Positions 12,101 to 23,723 of a stretch of DNA of 64,000 bases are shown piece after piece. A program made the position numbers and the translations under genes. The DNA comes from Desarmillaria ectypa (lineage: Eukaryota > Basidiomycota > Agaricomycetes > Agaricales > Physalacriaceae). The notes under the pieces are model-generated. The model was given only the letters and a program-made list of their open reading frames with translations, did no database searches and had not been told where the DNA came from. The stretch spans positions 62,001 to 126,000 of the forward strand of contig JAUDYN010000010.1 in assembly GCA_030407005.1 (NCBI GenBank), given 5' to 3'. The number at the start of each line of letters is the position of its first letter. The stretch's first letter is position 1.

Positions 12101-12407
12101 TCCCAACCACATTCACGTTGGTTCAGATCTATCTGCTACTTCCACTGCGTCGACGGAGACGCCTGGGGTGCCTCGCCGACGGAAGAGTGTAAGAGTGGCA
12201 TTGCAACCGACGTTCTCCACGACGCCTCCAGCTATTGATTATGACGACGAGGCACTATGGGTAAGGGCGAATAGAGAAGGGTGGAAGTCGAATGTGGATG
12301 AGGAAAGGGATATGTGGGTGGATTCGAGTGATGAGGATGCCGAGTATCAGAGGGCCAAAACACTGCTCAATAGAGCTGCGAGGAGGGAGAAAAAGAACCG
12401 GAGGTGA
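9168..12407 (+). CDS. BAR-like N-terminal domain protein with long disordered tail
   Basis: Probable membrane-shaping or cortical scaffold protein; no exact function known to me. The helical N-terminal part has LLSQEKDHSKHLQSLLDSSN, EAFRAYAVSIEQWRDYLTG, VTRLIKASKSVTK, then NAQAELQACEAHLAMKEKEL, VRDGLIVRSKALTDCGWRWI, which resembles fungal BAR-domain proteins. From about 10132 a single long exon encodes more than 700 mostly disordered residues rich in Ser, Pro, basic and acidic runs. Three related motifs recur: DKGWASD, ANREGWASD and ANREGWKSN. It ends in a basic stretch RRAARREKKNRR-like. Exons: 9168-9473, about 9705-10070, 10132-12407. The second junction is ambiguous; a small extra exon between 9540 and 9560 is possible. 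No Met is needed at 10110; translation enters by splicing. Confidence 0.75.
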
Positions 12408-12662
12408 CATGTTAATTCTTTTTCATGGTTTATTCCTTGGAAGGAGGTTTACACTAGGATTTGGTAATTCGTTGTTTTTATGTATATTATTTATCACCAT
12501 GTATACTAGTGAATAGACTGCAGTTCCTGTTATCCTGATTATTATGCTGAATAGGACCAGGACAAGCGTATGCGTTGCATTGATGAACGTTAACATTGAA
12601 CAAGTAAGCCTATGGTACCTAAACGAGCCCTTAGCGTCGAAGATATTCCTTCCCTATCATTT

Positions 12663-14153
12663 TCATCCACTGAACGGGAAAGCAGCAGGGCTCCGATATC
12701 CGTTCCCCCCAACCGCCCGCACTCCGAAATCAACATTATCCTTCGACAACAAGGCAGTGGCCCGCGTAACATTTCCCACTGGTATAACATGGGTCCAGGA
12801 AGGCAGGTCCGTAGGACGCCACACTATCTCATACCCAGCCGCGTCACTATCCATCGTCCAGCTCAAAGTGGAATTATTCGTGAGCTGACTGGTATCAATC
12901 GCAACGTTCTTAGGCGTCCCTGGGGCCTGCGCTAAAGACCACAGCGCTGCTCCGTTAACCCTCGCCACTCGAGCGTTAAACTCAAAATCACAAAACTCCA
13001 CAAGGTCTCCGAATTGAACCCCGTTCACGACGCGGACGTCCTGGTGTTGGTGCGCGAAGTTTTCGTGTGGCTCGGTGAACCGAACAGCGGGGAATCCGTT
13101 ACGGAGGAAAGAGAGGTGATCCCCGCCTCGCAAGTACCGGTCGGGGCGATACACCATTTGGACTGGATTTCGATGTCAGACGTGTAGGACACGCGGGAGC
13201 AGGAACGACCTACCCGTCATGTTCGTGACGTCGTTAGAGGCTACTTCAGCAACAAACCTGCCCAGCTCTCTTGCAGGAGTGTCGCTCTCACCCCCGACGT
13301 TGACACGAGCCGTTACTTGACTTAACGTCTCCGTAGGCGGGATACCTTGCACGAACATCCTGATATTGAACGGATCCTTAGTTCCATCATCCGCTGTCGA
13401 ACTTCCCACAATATCGTTATCGAGCATCCCTTGCACGTCCACAGTTGAGTCATTCTTCAATTGCTGTGCCAAAAAGTTACTCCCGAACAGCCCTTGCTCT
13501 TCACCCGCCACTGCGGCAAAGATAATCGTCGCCGCTGGACTATGACTCGCCATCACCCTCGCAAGCTCCATCGATACAGCAACACCACTCCCATCGTCGT
13601 CAGCCCCTGGTGCATCATCGACAAAGTTTTGGTTGTTCGAGTTACGAGAGTCGTAGTGCCCCGAAACGACGTATACTCGCCCCGGATCAGAAGATCCGCG
13701 GAGGGTGGCGATGATGTTGCTTATCACTGTGCTCGTGGGTATGCTAGACGCAGGACCCTGAACGTAGCTCGGGACAGTGACAGTCATGCGCCCTTGTGAA
13801 GCTGCTGCGAACCTACGCATCTCACTGGCAATCCAGTCTCGAGCGGCACCAATACCACGGTTGGGATCTGTCTGGTTCGAGAGGGTGTTTCGGGTGCCGA
13901 AGGAGACAAGCTTCTCGATGATCGCTTGGATCCGCGCTGAATCTATTTCGTTGAGCATCGTTGTGAGCTCTTGGTCCGGGAATTGAGACGATATTATTCG
14001 TCCTGGGCCTGGTGGCCAGACAGTGCTGAAGAATGATTGTTGGCCCGAAAAATCCTGGGCGTAAACTGGTACAGGTTCAGCAATCGTTACAATAAATGTT
14101 ACATACTCACCTGCAAGGAAACACAAAGGGAAAAGATAGGCAAAGACATGCAT
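12663..14153 (-). CDS. Secreted M28 family zinc metallopeptidase
   Basis: Aminopeptidase-type exopeptidase with two zinc ions. Start chosen at 14153, where MHVFAYLFPLCFLA forms a signal peptide interrupted by a GTGAGT intron; the joined product continues VYAQDFSGQQ. Catalytic motifs are visible in order: VYVVSGHYDSRN (zinc His/Asp region), APGADDDGSGVAVSMELARV (bridging Asp), IIFAAVAGEEQGLFGS (catalytic Glu pair), MLDNDIVGSS (zinc Asp) and, after an intron near 13190-13160, PAVRFTEPHENFAHQHQD (last zinc His region). The C-terminal about 90 residues (ALWSLAQAPGTPKNVAIDTS onwards, with LSWTMDSDAAGYEIVWRP) look like a fibronectin-III-type beta-sandwich. Reading frame intact across three exons. 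An open frame extends upstream to 14330 but lacks a reason to be translated. Confidence 0.9.
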
Positions 14154-15039
14154 CGCTGCTGATTTGGATGATCCTTGACGGCTAAACCTAACAGATTTAT
14201 AGACTTTTGTCAAGAAGAGAATTGTCAATCCATGCGGTATACAGATCTGCTGATTACGACAGCCGAAGTGGGTGCCTGTTAAAGGCATTATTAGAAACAT
14301 TTTTCTCATACTCCCCTTAATTATCCTCACCGTGATTGGTGATTGTTTTTGTGCGTCTTCTTGAAGTAAGATTTATAAGGCGAGCCCACCTGCCGATAGG
14401 TGAGAAGCAATATCGTCCTATTTTTGAGCTGTACGTACCTAAAACGCATTGTTGCGTCCTTGTGTGGTACTCATGCACCATATGACAGAGCTGTTGGAAC
14501 AATACCAGCACTACTGGTGCCCTCCGTGAGATAGGCCGTGATCACAGCATTCTACATCCAACAAAGTCACAGAGAAACGATCGCTACGGTGATCTGGGGG
14601 GCGGCCCCACGAAACGAGTGCGATAGGTTGACGCATCGTGATCTCTCTAGGCTTACATACTGGATCACATTAGAATGTCATCGCAATCTTGGTTCACGAA
14701 TGTGAACCGGAAGATATAAACTAACAGTAGAGACAGTCCGAGAACCTTCTAAAAGGGATGTTAAAGTCTGCTGCTGTACTGAGGCGAAGTTGACGGACCT
14801 AATATTGCAAGCGGGCTGTTAACGGATCAGATGAGAACAGCAGTCCTGTACGTAGGGCTCCTCTCTCATCACAAGGCGGCACACTCGTAGCGCCCCAAGA
14901 TAGAGGCGCTGCTCCGAATCTCTTATAATCACATAAAGGGAGCTTACAAGAAAGTGCGTGTGCGATTGTCGATAGATAGTACAACTTTGAATATCATATT
15001 GATTGGCCAAGTAGAATATAGTGACAAGAAGAAAGGTGG
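14154..15039. other. Intergenic
   Basis: Upstream of the M28 gene and downstream of SUMO. Open frames here are short and without recognisable domains. No RNA gene or repeat noticed. Confidence 0.45.
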
Positions 15040-15584
15040 TCACGACAACACAGAGCCTCCGACCTCTGCCAAAGCCGGGTATCAGCAACAGAATCAGCAA
15101 CAGAAACAAGAAACGTACGTTCAACCATGACATCGATAGTATCTGGACAGTAATTAGCCGACATCCGAGGGACCCAAAGGTTGGTTACGCACCGTTATCC
15201 TCCATCTCTAGGGACTGTGGTGTATCGTCTTCTTGTATCCGATTGCCGTCGTACAAGAACCTGAAGGTAGAAAGTCAGAATTCATCATCGAAAATGGAAA
15301 GATATGGGAAAGGTGCCGCGCTGCTCACCTGATTGTGGCCACGTCCTTTCCCACTTTGCTCGCATAGGCGCCCTGGAGCTTGCTAAGCTTGGTGCTGCGC
15401 TTAATCTTGAAGAACACTTCCTCTCCAGACGACGTAACAACCTAAAGAGAGGGAATCCTGAGCGACTGCGACCCCGTGCCCTCAGTGGCAACCTCACCTT
15501 AACGTTAATCGGCGCGTTTGGGTCGTTGTTCTCTCCCTTGATCTCATCCTGGGGAGGGCCACCTTGCTGTTCTTCGTCAGACAT
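15040..15584 (-). CDS. SMT3: SUMO (ubiquitin-like modifier)
   Basis: Small ubiquitin-like modifier, conjugated to lysines of nuclear and other proteins by E1 Aos1-Uba2 and E2 Ubc9. Start at 15584: MSDEEQQGGPPQDEI, an acidic flexible N-tail. Four exons splice cleanly: INVKV/VTSSGEEVFFKIKRSTKL; GAYASKVGKDVATIR/FLYDGNRIQEDDTPQSLEM; EDN/DTIDVMVE; and VEQVGG followed by SVLS and a stop at 15042-15040. The diglycine that is exposed by the SUMO protease is present, with a four-residue tail to be removed. Length of about 100 residues is typical. Introns are GT-AG and 50-70 bp. Convergent with nothing close; the nearest gene is the M28 peptidase in the same orientation. The whole gene is intact. Confidence 0.96.
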
Positions 15585-17434
15585 TTCTTTTGTTTGAGGG
15601 TGCAAAAATGTAAAAACGCGGCTGACACAACACTGGAAGGTGGTAGTAGGTGAAAGAAAATCAGTTTTCAACAGTGATTCTTCCAGCCACCGTGATTATG
15701 TAAGCGCGCCAATGAGAGTCATCTCGCGATGTCGGCCCGGATAACCGCCTTGTCTTGACCTTGTCTTTCATTTGGCACGATTATCCGCCTCAGCAATGCA
15801 TAGCAAATTGGTCGACTGACAATAGCGCTAACATCAAACAGGACTTCATAAAGGAAATTATTTAACGGTGGTGAACCACGATCCGTCCCTCACTTTTCTC
15901 CCCAAGTCACAAACAAAAAAGCCACGCCACTCTTTGTCGTGCTAAGGAAATAACGGTAGGAGCTGTAGAATGTATTTTATGTATAAGAATATATACAAGC
16001 CAAACAATAGCCTTGGATTCGTCTACATTGTATCAAAAATCCAGAAGAGCCCCAGAAAGAAGTTAAGCCAACGAGAAGCCATTGTCTCCGGCGGCGACAT
16101 TGGTTTTTATGGCCTTCAAATATGGGACGAGTGCGAACTTGCAGTAGTGGGGTCCGGTGTTGGTGCGTAGTATCGAACTAGCGAATCATGTCCTTCAGTC
16201 CTACTATAGAATTTTGACAGTATTCTGATGCAGAGTCCATCGACGAACGGTAAAATACACAAGATGGTAGTCATGTCCCTCGAAACTATGGCTAGAATAA
16301 TAGCACATAAAAAAGCCCGACGATGTTCGAAGATGATGACAAGAGGACATAGATGCTCCTTATTGGCGTCGGTGAAGCGAAATTCTGAATCAAAAAGAGA
16401 GAATAGGAATGAGGGGCTTATCTATGCAGGGGTGTTATCATGACACCAGACCGACCAAAGTCCTGCCAATTTGGCTTACAGGCTTCACCGTTAGTTGAAC
16501 AATGGGATAGATCTATAATCATCTGAGCAGTCTGACACACTGAACGTGAAACTCCATGTATGGAGTGATTCTTTCTTTGGTGCGGCAACAAATTGCAGAC
16601 TGCAACCGCAGTTCGTGGACATGCCACCTATGCAGAGGTTGTCATCCGAAAGAGCTTGGCCCTTCCGATAATCCGAGAGCGGACTTGACAATCGCACCAT
16701 TGATTAGAATCGATAATTTATTTCTCAACATTTATCTGTTTCATTATCAGCGCAAGAGGCTCTTCCGAAGCCGTGATGGCGGAGGGATTTCCATTTTGAA
16801 ATAGAAACTGAATAGAAACAAAATTGATCGGGAAATTTTTTGATTGCCGGAGGCCCTAGCGGTTTGACTTGAACATCGACCGAAGAAAAGCCAAATCTTG
16901 GTAGTGCATTCGCGACCACAGGTGACCACCTACGACTTCAATTGCGGCAGTTCCCGATAAATCCCCGGGGAAGTATTCTCTCACGCGATCAGTTTTGATC
17001 CACACGAATGGACAGCGTTCTCCTCCAAACTATACTAAACAAGGTCAGGTATGCAGTCGAAGAACTTTGTCCAGCTCTTTCAGCTACCGTTACTATTGTC
17101 TTATTACGTTCATTTTCAGGTATCAGCCACTTCCCAAAACCAATTTGAAAACTTCACGTCTATGCTCGCGCTTAAGCTTAGATAATAGAGAAGTGGAATG
17201 AAAGGCGCCGTCGTGATAATTTATGATTTTGGACAATGGAACAAAATTTTTCATGGACTGTGGTGGCATCTCATGTAATACGGAGCCATATAAAAGGGAC
17301 CTCGACGAAGCCCACATTTCTTCATCACTCTTTGCACTCGTCTACTGCTACTTTGAGGACCTGGTTGTCTTCCCACTGCTCATTACTCCTAACGTCGTTT
17401 TCTCTCTTTCTTCTCAATTTTCAGCTCTCTCAAA
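15585..17434. other. Long intergenic region
   Basis: SUMO promoter on the left and DUF6699-gene promoter on the right, about 1.85 kb. No supported gene on either strand; several 60-80 codon frames lack any family pattern. Pyrimidine-rich leader at 17395-17434. Confidence 0.45.
17289..17296 (+). promoter_or_regulatory. TATA box of the DUF6699 gene
   Basis: TATAAAAG, about 140 bases before the ATG at 17435, followed by a CT-rich leader. Confidence 0.55.
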
Positions 17435-18930
17435 ATGTCTTTCTCCAATTATCCCTACACTACTGCCAACGCCGCTGCTACACCGCTTGGAATGCGCCCT
17501 GCGGGTCACTCATCATCGGTACGTTAAGTCGTTCTTGTCTTTCATGCTAGCATGCTAAAAATAATTGCAAAGATTGATAAAAATGGCACTCGAGTTTCTA
17601 CCGAACACTTCCGCCCTACCTCACCTCCCTCCACTCCTAGCAGAAAGGCATGCGTGAACTGTTCTTCGGCTCTATCTTGCAGTACTGACATTCCACCATA
17701 GGGACGCTTGTCTGGTCCTGGACCTCAGCGTTCGCCGCACCGTTCACGTTCTCGTCCCCAGTCTCCCACAAACAACTACGTTGTCTCCCGGTCCAACTCA
17801 AGTCACCGTGTTCGTTCCAGCACGCCACCGCCCACGATATCAGCGGAAGCTCAATCCCCTTTGTCACCACCGTCCAGGCATAACAAGCATGCGACGACCA
17901 TGTACCAGGGGGTTCGCTACCAACGGATGAAGTCACAGAATGGGCAAGACGTATGTCCTCCGTGTTGCTTCAAGTCAAGTGTCAGTTTTGATGTTCCATT
18001 GTATAGTTGCAGAACCTACCGTCCGCTAACCTTTCGGAAGTTCCTAGAAGGGGTTCTACACCTGGCTTGGCGCTTTACAAAAAGTTTGAATTCTCTCAGA
18101 ACCATGTGTGTTACTTGTTCCTGTCCAACGTTTGGCACCGTGCTCACATTCAGCACCCAGGCGGATGCCTCTCAAATCTGTTCAACGAGACCAGCATGTG
18201 TCTACTTCAAGGCAGGTTCTTCCCGAAGTGACTATGAGTTTGTAAGCCACCAGCCCGCAATCTCGTTCTACCGCGTAGCTCATTTGTTACCAGACGTTCA
18301 AGCTTCCGCAGCCGGGTGATGATATTCGCTATCTGCAAGCCGAGCCACGACAATACTGGGGCAGGATAACCTTCATTGACAAACACCGAGCCATCAACCC
18401 TAATGATCCGACCAAAACAGCGCCGCTAGCCGGTGTTAGCCTGGCAGAAGTTTTGTTAACAGAGTCGGGTCGCACCGAATTGGCTCTGGTCGACGGGGAG
18501 AAATGTGTTTCGTTTGGTAACGGGGCTACTCCTACTGCCATTGATTTGAATATCAGCGTAAGTGTTACCTGATCGTTCGAGACCGTAATGCGCATCAAGC
18601 TGATTACGATGTCAGATCAATGGATATCCTCAAGCTTCCCCCAAAATTCCCGTTTCCTGCGCACATGGGCAACTTACCCGCCGTGGCCTTCTTAACGCGA
18701 TTGCACAAGAATTCTATCGTGCTACCAATGTTCGTGTTCTTCAGTCTTTCCTCGCCATGTTCAAATATTTATTACTTCTGTAGAGCGGACCACCGCGTCG
18801 TGGTTATGTTCACCATCAGGGCCTTCCTGAACGAATCTCTTTGCATAATCTCCGGCTGGTATCCATCTATGCCCTGGATTCAGTCATGTGGTTTCCTGAG
18901 TTGTTATATTGCTCGTCGACCAAGAAGTAG
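17435..18930 (+). CDS. DUF6699 domain protein with disordered N-terminus
   Basis: Basidiomycete family of unknown function. Start MSFSNYPYTTANAAATPLG; a second exon adds IDKNGTRVSTEHFRPTSPPS; then a Ser/Pro/Arg-rich region (GPGPQRSPHRSRSRPQSPTN). The folded part lies in the last three exons: PQPGDDIRYLQAEP, YWGRITFIDKHRAINP, GVSLAEVLLTESGRTELAL, then INGYPQASPKIPVSCAHGQ and LTRRGLLNAIAQEFYRATN, joined across an intron to SGPPRRGYVHHQGLPERISL and LRLVSIYALDSVMWFPELLY, stop at 18928-18930. INGYPQ plus the GLLNAIAQEF helix are what suggest DUF6699. Exon 1 is 17435-17518. The splicing between about 18000 and 18304 is uncertain; a join through RREPCVLLVPVQ and MPLKSVQRDQHVSTSRQ keeps the frame. 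The end exons look reliable. Confidence 0.7.
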
Positions 18931-19299
18931 GGCTAGTTTTTCAAGTGGACAGCTCTTAGATTTCCTTCGCCTCTCTTTCCAGTCTCTTTCCCTACGTAGA
19001 TCATACGGCGCCCCTCTAACCTATCATATTGTCTTTGGCGTAATATTACATTAATGCAGTGCTCTTGGCCACACATAAAAGAGGTATATCTGAGTAGTAG
19101 CTTTTGATTCCTTTTTCGTTGCGTTTGAGTTAGCACTGGAATGGCAGGAATATATTTCAAGACCGGTCGGAGTCGTACGGACTCGCGGTCCGCAATCATT
19201 GGATAGGCCGTAAGGACGACTGGCCCATCGTGGCTCCTAGGTATGACTGACTTCAAACTATCTTCATAACATCACAGCGCATCCTGATTCTTGAAACTA
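18931..19299. other. Short convergent intergenic region
   Basis: Between two convergent genes; presumed 3' untranslated sequences. Nothing recognisable. Confidence 0.45.
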
Positions 19300-21065
19300 T
19301 CACACTACATATACGGCCTTTCTCAACTCAGTACCATGTCTCTCGTCACGACGAGTATGGCGGGATGCTAAAGTGATAACAGTGTCGTCAATACTTGAAC
19401 ACAAGCTTAGCCTTAGTACGCACTTCCAATCCGAGACGGTTATTACTTGATGCCGTCTCCGTCCAGGTGGAACAACTGGTATTGGCGAATCCCTCCGCCG
19501 CGGCACCAGAGGACTGATGGGCACCACCGCTGGTGTAGGGCGCATTTTCTCCATGATGGCGTTAAAAGCAGGCCATGCATAGGGAAACTGGCCATCAACC
19601 ATCCGCTTGAACATTGCCTTACGATCTTTCTGGACGACCGGATCCATCCAGTGTTCCAATGTGAACTTGACTTCCATGTCCTGAATTTCAGGGTACCTGT
19701 CGCAATATACGTTTAGTGTTTGAAGGTTTCAACCTCAACGATGTCTTACCATGAAGTAAACTCCGAGAAGACTTCAGAGCAAATGTTTTCTTTGGTTAGC
19801 TGTGTTTGAAGATTGGCTAGAGCGAGTTTCTTGAGTGGTGCGTGATTAATCTGCTAAAATGAGCATGGAGAAATGACTTTGCTTCGACACGTACCATGTC
19901 TGCAAGACGATACATGGATTTTGGAGAGCAGCCTGGGCCGAAGTTCGAAGGTGGCGATGTCTTTGACTTGATAGCTGTAAAGGTGATGTCTTCCGTGTAC
20001 AGATATACCAGCAAAGCTTTGAATCTAAAAAAAAGGCCAGAAGATAGTGGTGACAGACGACACGATGAATATCTGCCTCACGTCTTGTACGCAATGTCTT
20101 TCAAGACGCATACTCGACCCAGTCGTGGATGAGTCTTGGTTGATGCAGAAGACTGAGACCCCCAGTTCGAGCTGATTCATTTATTATGTTAGTAGAAACT
20201 CTGGTGCTCCCATCAGAGATTATTGTACCTGCCAGCCACTCCGTACGCAACAGTTTCTGACTCATATCCATCATCAGACTCCAAGTCGCTGTCCGCTTCA
20301 TACGAATAGTCTCCTGCTTGAATGTCGATGGGCTCATCGATATCGACCTCTTTCGACTCGGAAAAAGCACTCCCACCAAGTACTGGAGGCAGACAAAGGT
20401 TAGCGAGCATGGACAGGGAAGAGGATAACATGCTCACAAATATCGATGTAGTCACTCGCCCCCAGTATAACACGGCTGCTGCTGAACAGAGCTTTGGGAC
20501 AATAGGCTTGACCTTCCCCCAGCCGACGACTAAATAAGTAAAATTTGGTGTCGATGAGTTCTCCTGTTTCTATCGTGTCCCTTAGAGCCCTCGATGCTCT
20601 CGAAGAGAAAGTGGTTTTGGTATCGATCGGTGAGAAGATGGTCTCATGGAAAGGAAAGGTGACCGTGAACTCGAGAGTGAAGACTGCATCCGTTATTGGC
20701 AAATGGCACGACCCGAGAGTACGTTTGACAATCTGTGGTGCCGATGATGGACCCAATTTGATATCGACCTTGTCGCCAAGAGAGTGTGTCACCGACGGAC
20801 CACTGATTGCACCCGATACCGTCAACGATGGGCCTAAAAAGTCTGTACCCCCTGGAGGTGCGTAATCGAAATACGCCACGAGCTTTGCGCAGTCCTGCGA
20901 AAATAGTTCGTTCCCGTATTCAGTGGAAAACTTCCATCCCCATCCACACCGAGGCGAATGGTGCAATCCCGGCGATATACGGAACATGAATGTTGACTTG
21001 ATGGACAAAGGGCCCGTTGTAGACCATTGGTCACGTCCTTGCTGCTGGAGGGGAGATGCAGGCAT
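19300..21065 (-). CDS. BTB/POZ domain protein
   Basis: BTB proteins commonly serve as Cullin-3 adaptors; this agaricomycete group has an N-terminal domain reminiscent of MATH. Start taken at 21065 (MPASPLQQQGRDQWS); an in-frame Met at 21218 is possible. Exon 1 to about 20438 encodes STFMFRISPG, KLVAYFDYAP, PITDAVFTLEFTVTFP and ends in VILGASDYIDI, the start of the BTB core. Later exons contain the acidic loop (SDLESDDGYES), VCVLKDIAYKT, LVYLYTEDITFTAI (typical BTB strand/helix), SPPSNFGPGCSPKSMYRLAD, and the helical MEVKFTLEHWMDPVV with FKRMVDGQFPYAWPAFNAIM. The final frame continues to 19300, but an intron near 19440 cannot be excluded, so the C-terminus is approximate. No internal stop was noticed; the middle introns (19830-20310) were not all resolved. 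Confidence 0.75.
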
Positions 21066-21606
21066 GGCAGTAACGACGGGGGTACAGCAGGCTGATCGAT
21101 GAATGGGGATAAGAATGAAGGCGTCTATTTCCGTGGGAGTATATGTTATTTTGGACCTGTGACTATCGTTATACAGGCGCCTACGCCGGTACACCTTAAA
21201 TCGAGCAGACGTACCCATTTTTGATATCCAGGACCTGTGAGCATTTGACAGTAGCTTCCATCTTCATCCCGTCCTATCGTGCTTGAATTGAAGGACACCG
21301 GTCAAAAGCTGCCTTTCGTATCTTGGCGAATGGAAAATTCACGCGAATTGTGTAAGAGAGATTAATTCCATTGTAGAATATAAACAATGACTGCCATATG
21401 CAAAAGTCTTGATAGCAAACGTCCCTTTATACACATTGGGCAAGAAAAAGCGAACAAGATGAAAAGCACGCACTTATCGCCACGTTATATCCTTGGACGA
21501 TAAATAATATAAGAAGCCGACGTACTCCTTCATCACCAACGCAAATCGTGGTTATCTACCTTCCCTCCCATCACCAGGATGCATTTGACGACCTGTGACA
21601 TCGCCG
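21066..21606. other. Intergenic / upstream of the BTB gene
   Basis: Contains the possible N-terminal extension of the BTB reading frame up to 21218 and then non-coding A/T-rich DNA. Nothing else recognised. Confidence 0.4.
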
Positions 21607-21900
21607 TCAGCCACCGTACATGACCGAGATGGATCGTAAGGCATACCTTTCTGTAGATTTACCCTCCCATACCGCCTTTCGTAGTGAAAACGCCAACCAA
21701 AACAAAAAGGCGACAAGTAGCAGCAGCCCTGCACGAGCGAACGGCGATGGAATTGGTTGGTCGAACCGCGGATCTGATGGCACTGGCTGCTGGCGAATGA
21801 GAGTCTCGCTCTCTCCGTCTTCTTCATCATCGTCGCTGAGCAGCGTCCGGCGGCTGTCGTCATCGTCGTCAAACGTTTTCATGGCATACCTGTCGGTCAT
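21607..21900 (-). CDS. Small single-pass membrane protein, unknown
   Basis: 97 residues. An acidic, serine-containing N-terminus (MTDRYAMKTFDDDDDSRRTL, then DDDEEDGESETLI) precedes PFARAGLLLLVAFLFWLAF, one clear transmembrane helix, followed by a basic segment RKAVWEGK. This looks like a tail-facing or type II small membrane protein. A GTATGC donor after STER could splice the last residues differently. I do not recognise the family. The acidic first half followed by a helix and positive charges is coherent for a real protein rather than a shadow frame. Confidence 0.55.
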   Translation of the reverse strand: MTDRYAMKTFDDDDDSRRTLLSDDDEEDGESETLIRQQPVPSDPRFDQPIPSPFARAGLLLLVAFLFWLAFSLRKAVWEGKSTERYALRSISVMYGG

Positions 21901-23264
21901 GGTGGTAAAGTGTTAACGAAAAAGGAAGGCGACACCCTCCGTAACGAATAAGTCACAACGCGCCATGGCGCGCCGGGCCGTAGAACAAGTTAAATGTCCT
22001 TTTCGTTAAGCTGTTGTTACTTATGTGCTGCACTGTTCCCGAGAACGATACGGTTGCGCCATTCATTGCTTTAAATTGTGAGATTGATACACGTTATGCG
22101 TAGATGAGCCATGGTTTGGGAGTCGGGACTTTTATGGATGCACATTTCGTGAGGATGGTTTTATTATTTTGAGCGGTTCGCGACCGAAAAATTTCCCTCT
22201 TACTTCTACAATATTTGTAACTAGAAAAATATGTCTATCCAATATGCATGTATATACTTGACGATCTTTTGCTTCTTTGCATCAAAAAAGAGAATCGATG
22301 AGTACCACCTCTACCCCCCAAGTCTTCTTGTTGCCACCAATAGAATAGAGGGACAGCAAGCGCAAGTAGTGCACATTTGTTACGACCGGCGCTTGATGTT
22401 CAATCAAGGCCGACCTCTCAGGCGATATGTTCGGTTTCTCTCTCTACGACGTACATCACTTGATCAGAATATGAGCCGAGGAAAGAAACAACGATAATAC
22501 CTGTAAGATCTCCTGGTATCCCGTTGAAACAGAATAAGCCAAGTTATAGTACGTCGGTCTAATCTTATTACTCTTGACGTGGCGACAATCTATCGGGATA
22601 CGAATGTACGGGAGGTATCCATTTGCCTGAGAATCGATCACCACCAATAATCAAAGAACAACTCACACGAAACACAACATCAATATAACACGAATTTTCC
22701 GGCAATTTACCGAAGGAACTGTGTCCAGCGTCTCCATACAGCCTCGATCGCCTTTCAGGATCTGGGACATGATATCGCACAGTTGGGTCTTGGAAAGATA
22801 TTATATCTTGGTCTGGAGACAATCCAGGAGTAGGATATATATACTTTACGCGACAGAACGCTTCGGAGATGTGCTTGAGGTGTTGGGGCTACAGGGAGCA
22901 ATAGGTATAGTTGAAAATCCCGTAGAAACAGGGCTCACCGGAGAAGATATCATGACTTGGAAAGGAGTATCTGAGGGGGGGTTGCGGTTGCAAGATGCTG
23001 GAACGGATGGTTTGTCCCTATTCTTTTTGTATATCATCTGTAGACAGTGTAGTAGAGATGAATATGGCTCGTTGGGCAGAGTATTAGTTCTTACAGCATG
23101 TGCGATGAATAAGATGGGATACATCCAAGTCTTTGGAGAAAAATATGAATATAGGCATAAAAACGATGAATATTGAAGGCTCACCGGTCTCTCTTGCCCA
23201 GACACATGGACCTGTTTGACATCCTTTGCATCAACGATTCTGACGAATTTGGTGGAGCGCATAA
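21901..23264. other. Intergenic or unresolved 3' part of a minus-strand gene
   Basis: Minus-strand open frames at 22568-22822 and 22846-23262 may be additional exons of the gene that starts at 23723; an intron from GTAATT just after 23268 to an AAAG acceptor would continue it with MSNRSMCLGKRDR and possibly reach a stop near 22950. I could not confirm this. The rest shows nothing recognisable. Confidence 0.35.
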
Positions 23265-23723
23265 TTACCCACCGGCGGCGGCTCCTGTACTGATAAGGGT
23301 ACCCGGAACGTCTATGATAGCGCCAATCTGATCAGTCGAATTTTGTTCCGATTGATTCTGAGCGGACGCATGGTCACCGTAAGAAAGAGCCTAGTGACGT
23401 CGCAGAAGAATTTTTGAATAAAATTTGAATACTGGTCTTACCCATTGTAACTGGGAAAACGGCACCACAATAGTAGACTCTTGATTTGCTAGGATATACG
23501 TATTTTGGGAAACCTGCGCGATAAGCGCGTCAAACGCGTTAGGATTGGACGTGTCATAAGGGTATGTCGTGTCATAGGGATTGGGCGCCGGATGTCTACC
23601 AAGCCCGTTGGTCTGCGAGAGAGTGGGCTGATATTAGCAAAGGGCGATGATAAAAGGCGGGGGAAAGCATCATACGGATATCTCTGCATCCTGGATGAGG
23701 CCGGAATCATAGTAGTAAGACAT
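23265..23723 (-). CDS. Hypothetical protein, three exons
   Basis: Not recognised. Starts MSYYYDSGLIQDAEIS (exon 23723-23676), spliced to TNGLGRHPAPNPYDTTYPYD then FDALIAQVSQNTYILANQES and VVPFSQLQW (about 23602-23453), spliced to ALSYGDHASAQNQSEQNSTD and IIDVPGTLISTGAAAGG with TAA at 23267-23265. Both introns have GT and AG ends and normal lengths. The product is about 110 residues, polar, with no signal peptide or membrane segment. Instead of stopping, the message may splice at GTAATT two codons before the stop and continue to smaller coordinates. Only the splice-consistent open frame supports it. Confidence 0.45.

Noticed and set aside
14317..14511. Minus-strand frame upstream of the M28 gene
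   Set aside because: The signal peptide at 14153 gives a complete protein; the extension has no hydrophobic leader and no homologous look.
15285..15671. Minus-strand frame of 128 codons across the SUMO first intron
   Set aside because: It reads through the intron of the SUMO gene; the spliced form ends in the diglycine motif and explains the region.
21955..21985. GC-rich palindromic sequence GCGCCATGGCGCGCC
   Set aside because: Consists of overlapping 6-8 base palindromes without a stem-loop of useful length or a role in a neighbouring gene.
22568..23262. Minus-strand frames as an independent gene
   Set aside because: The Met at 23262 lies two bases from the upstream stop and the frames do not splice into a single recognisable protein; kept only as possible extra exons.
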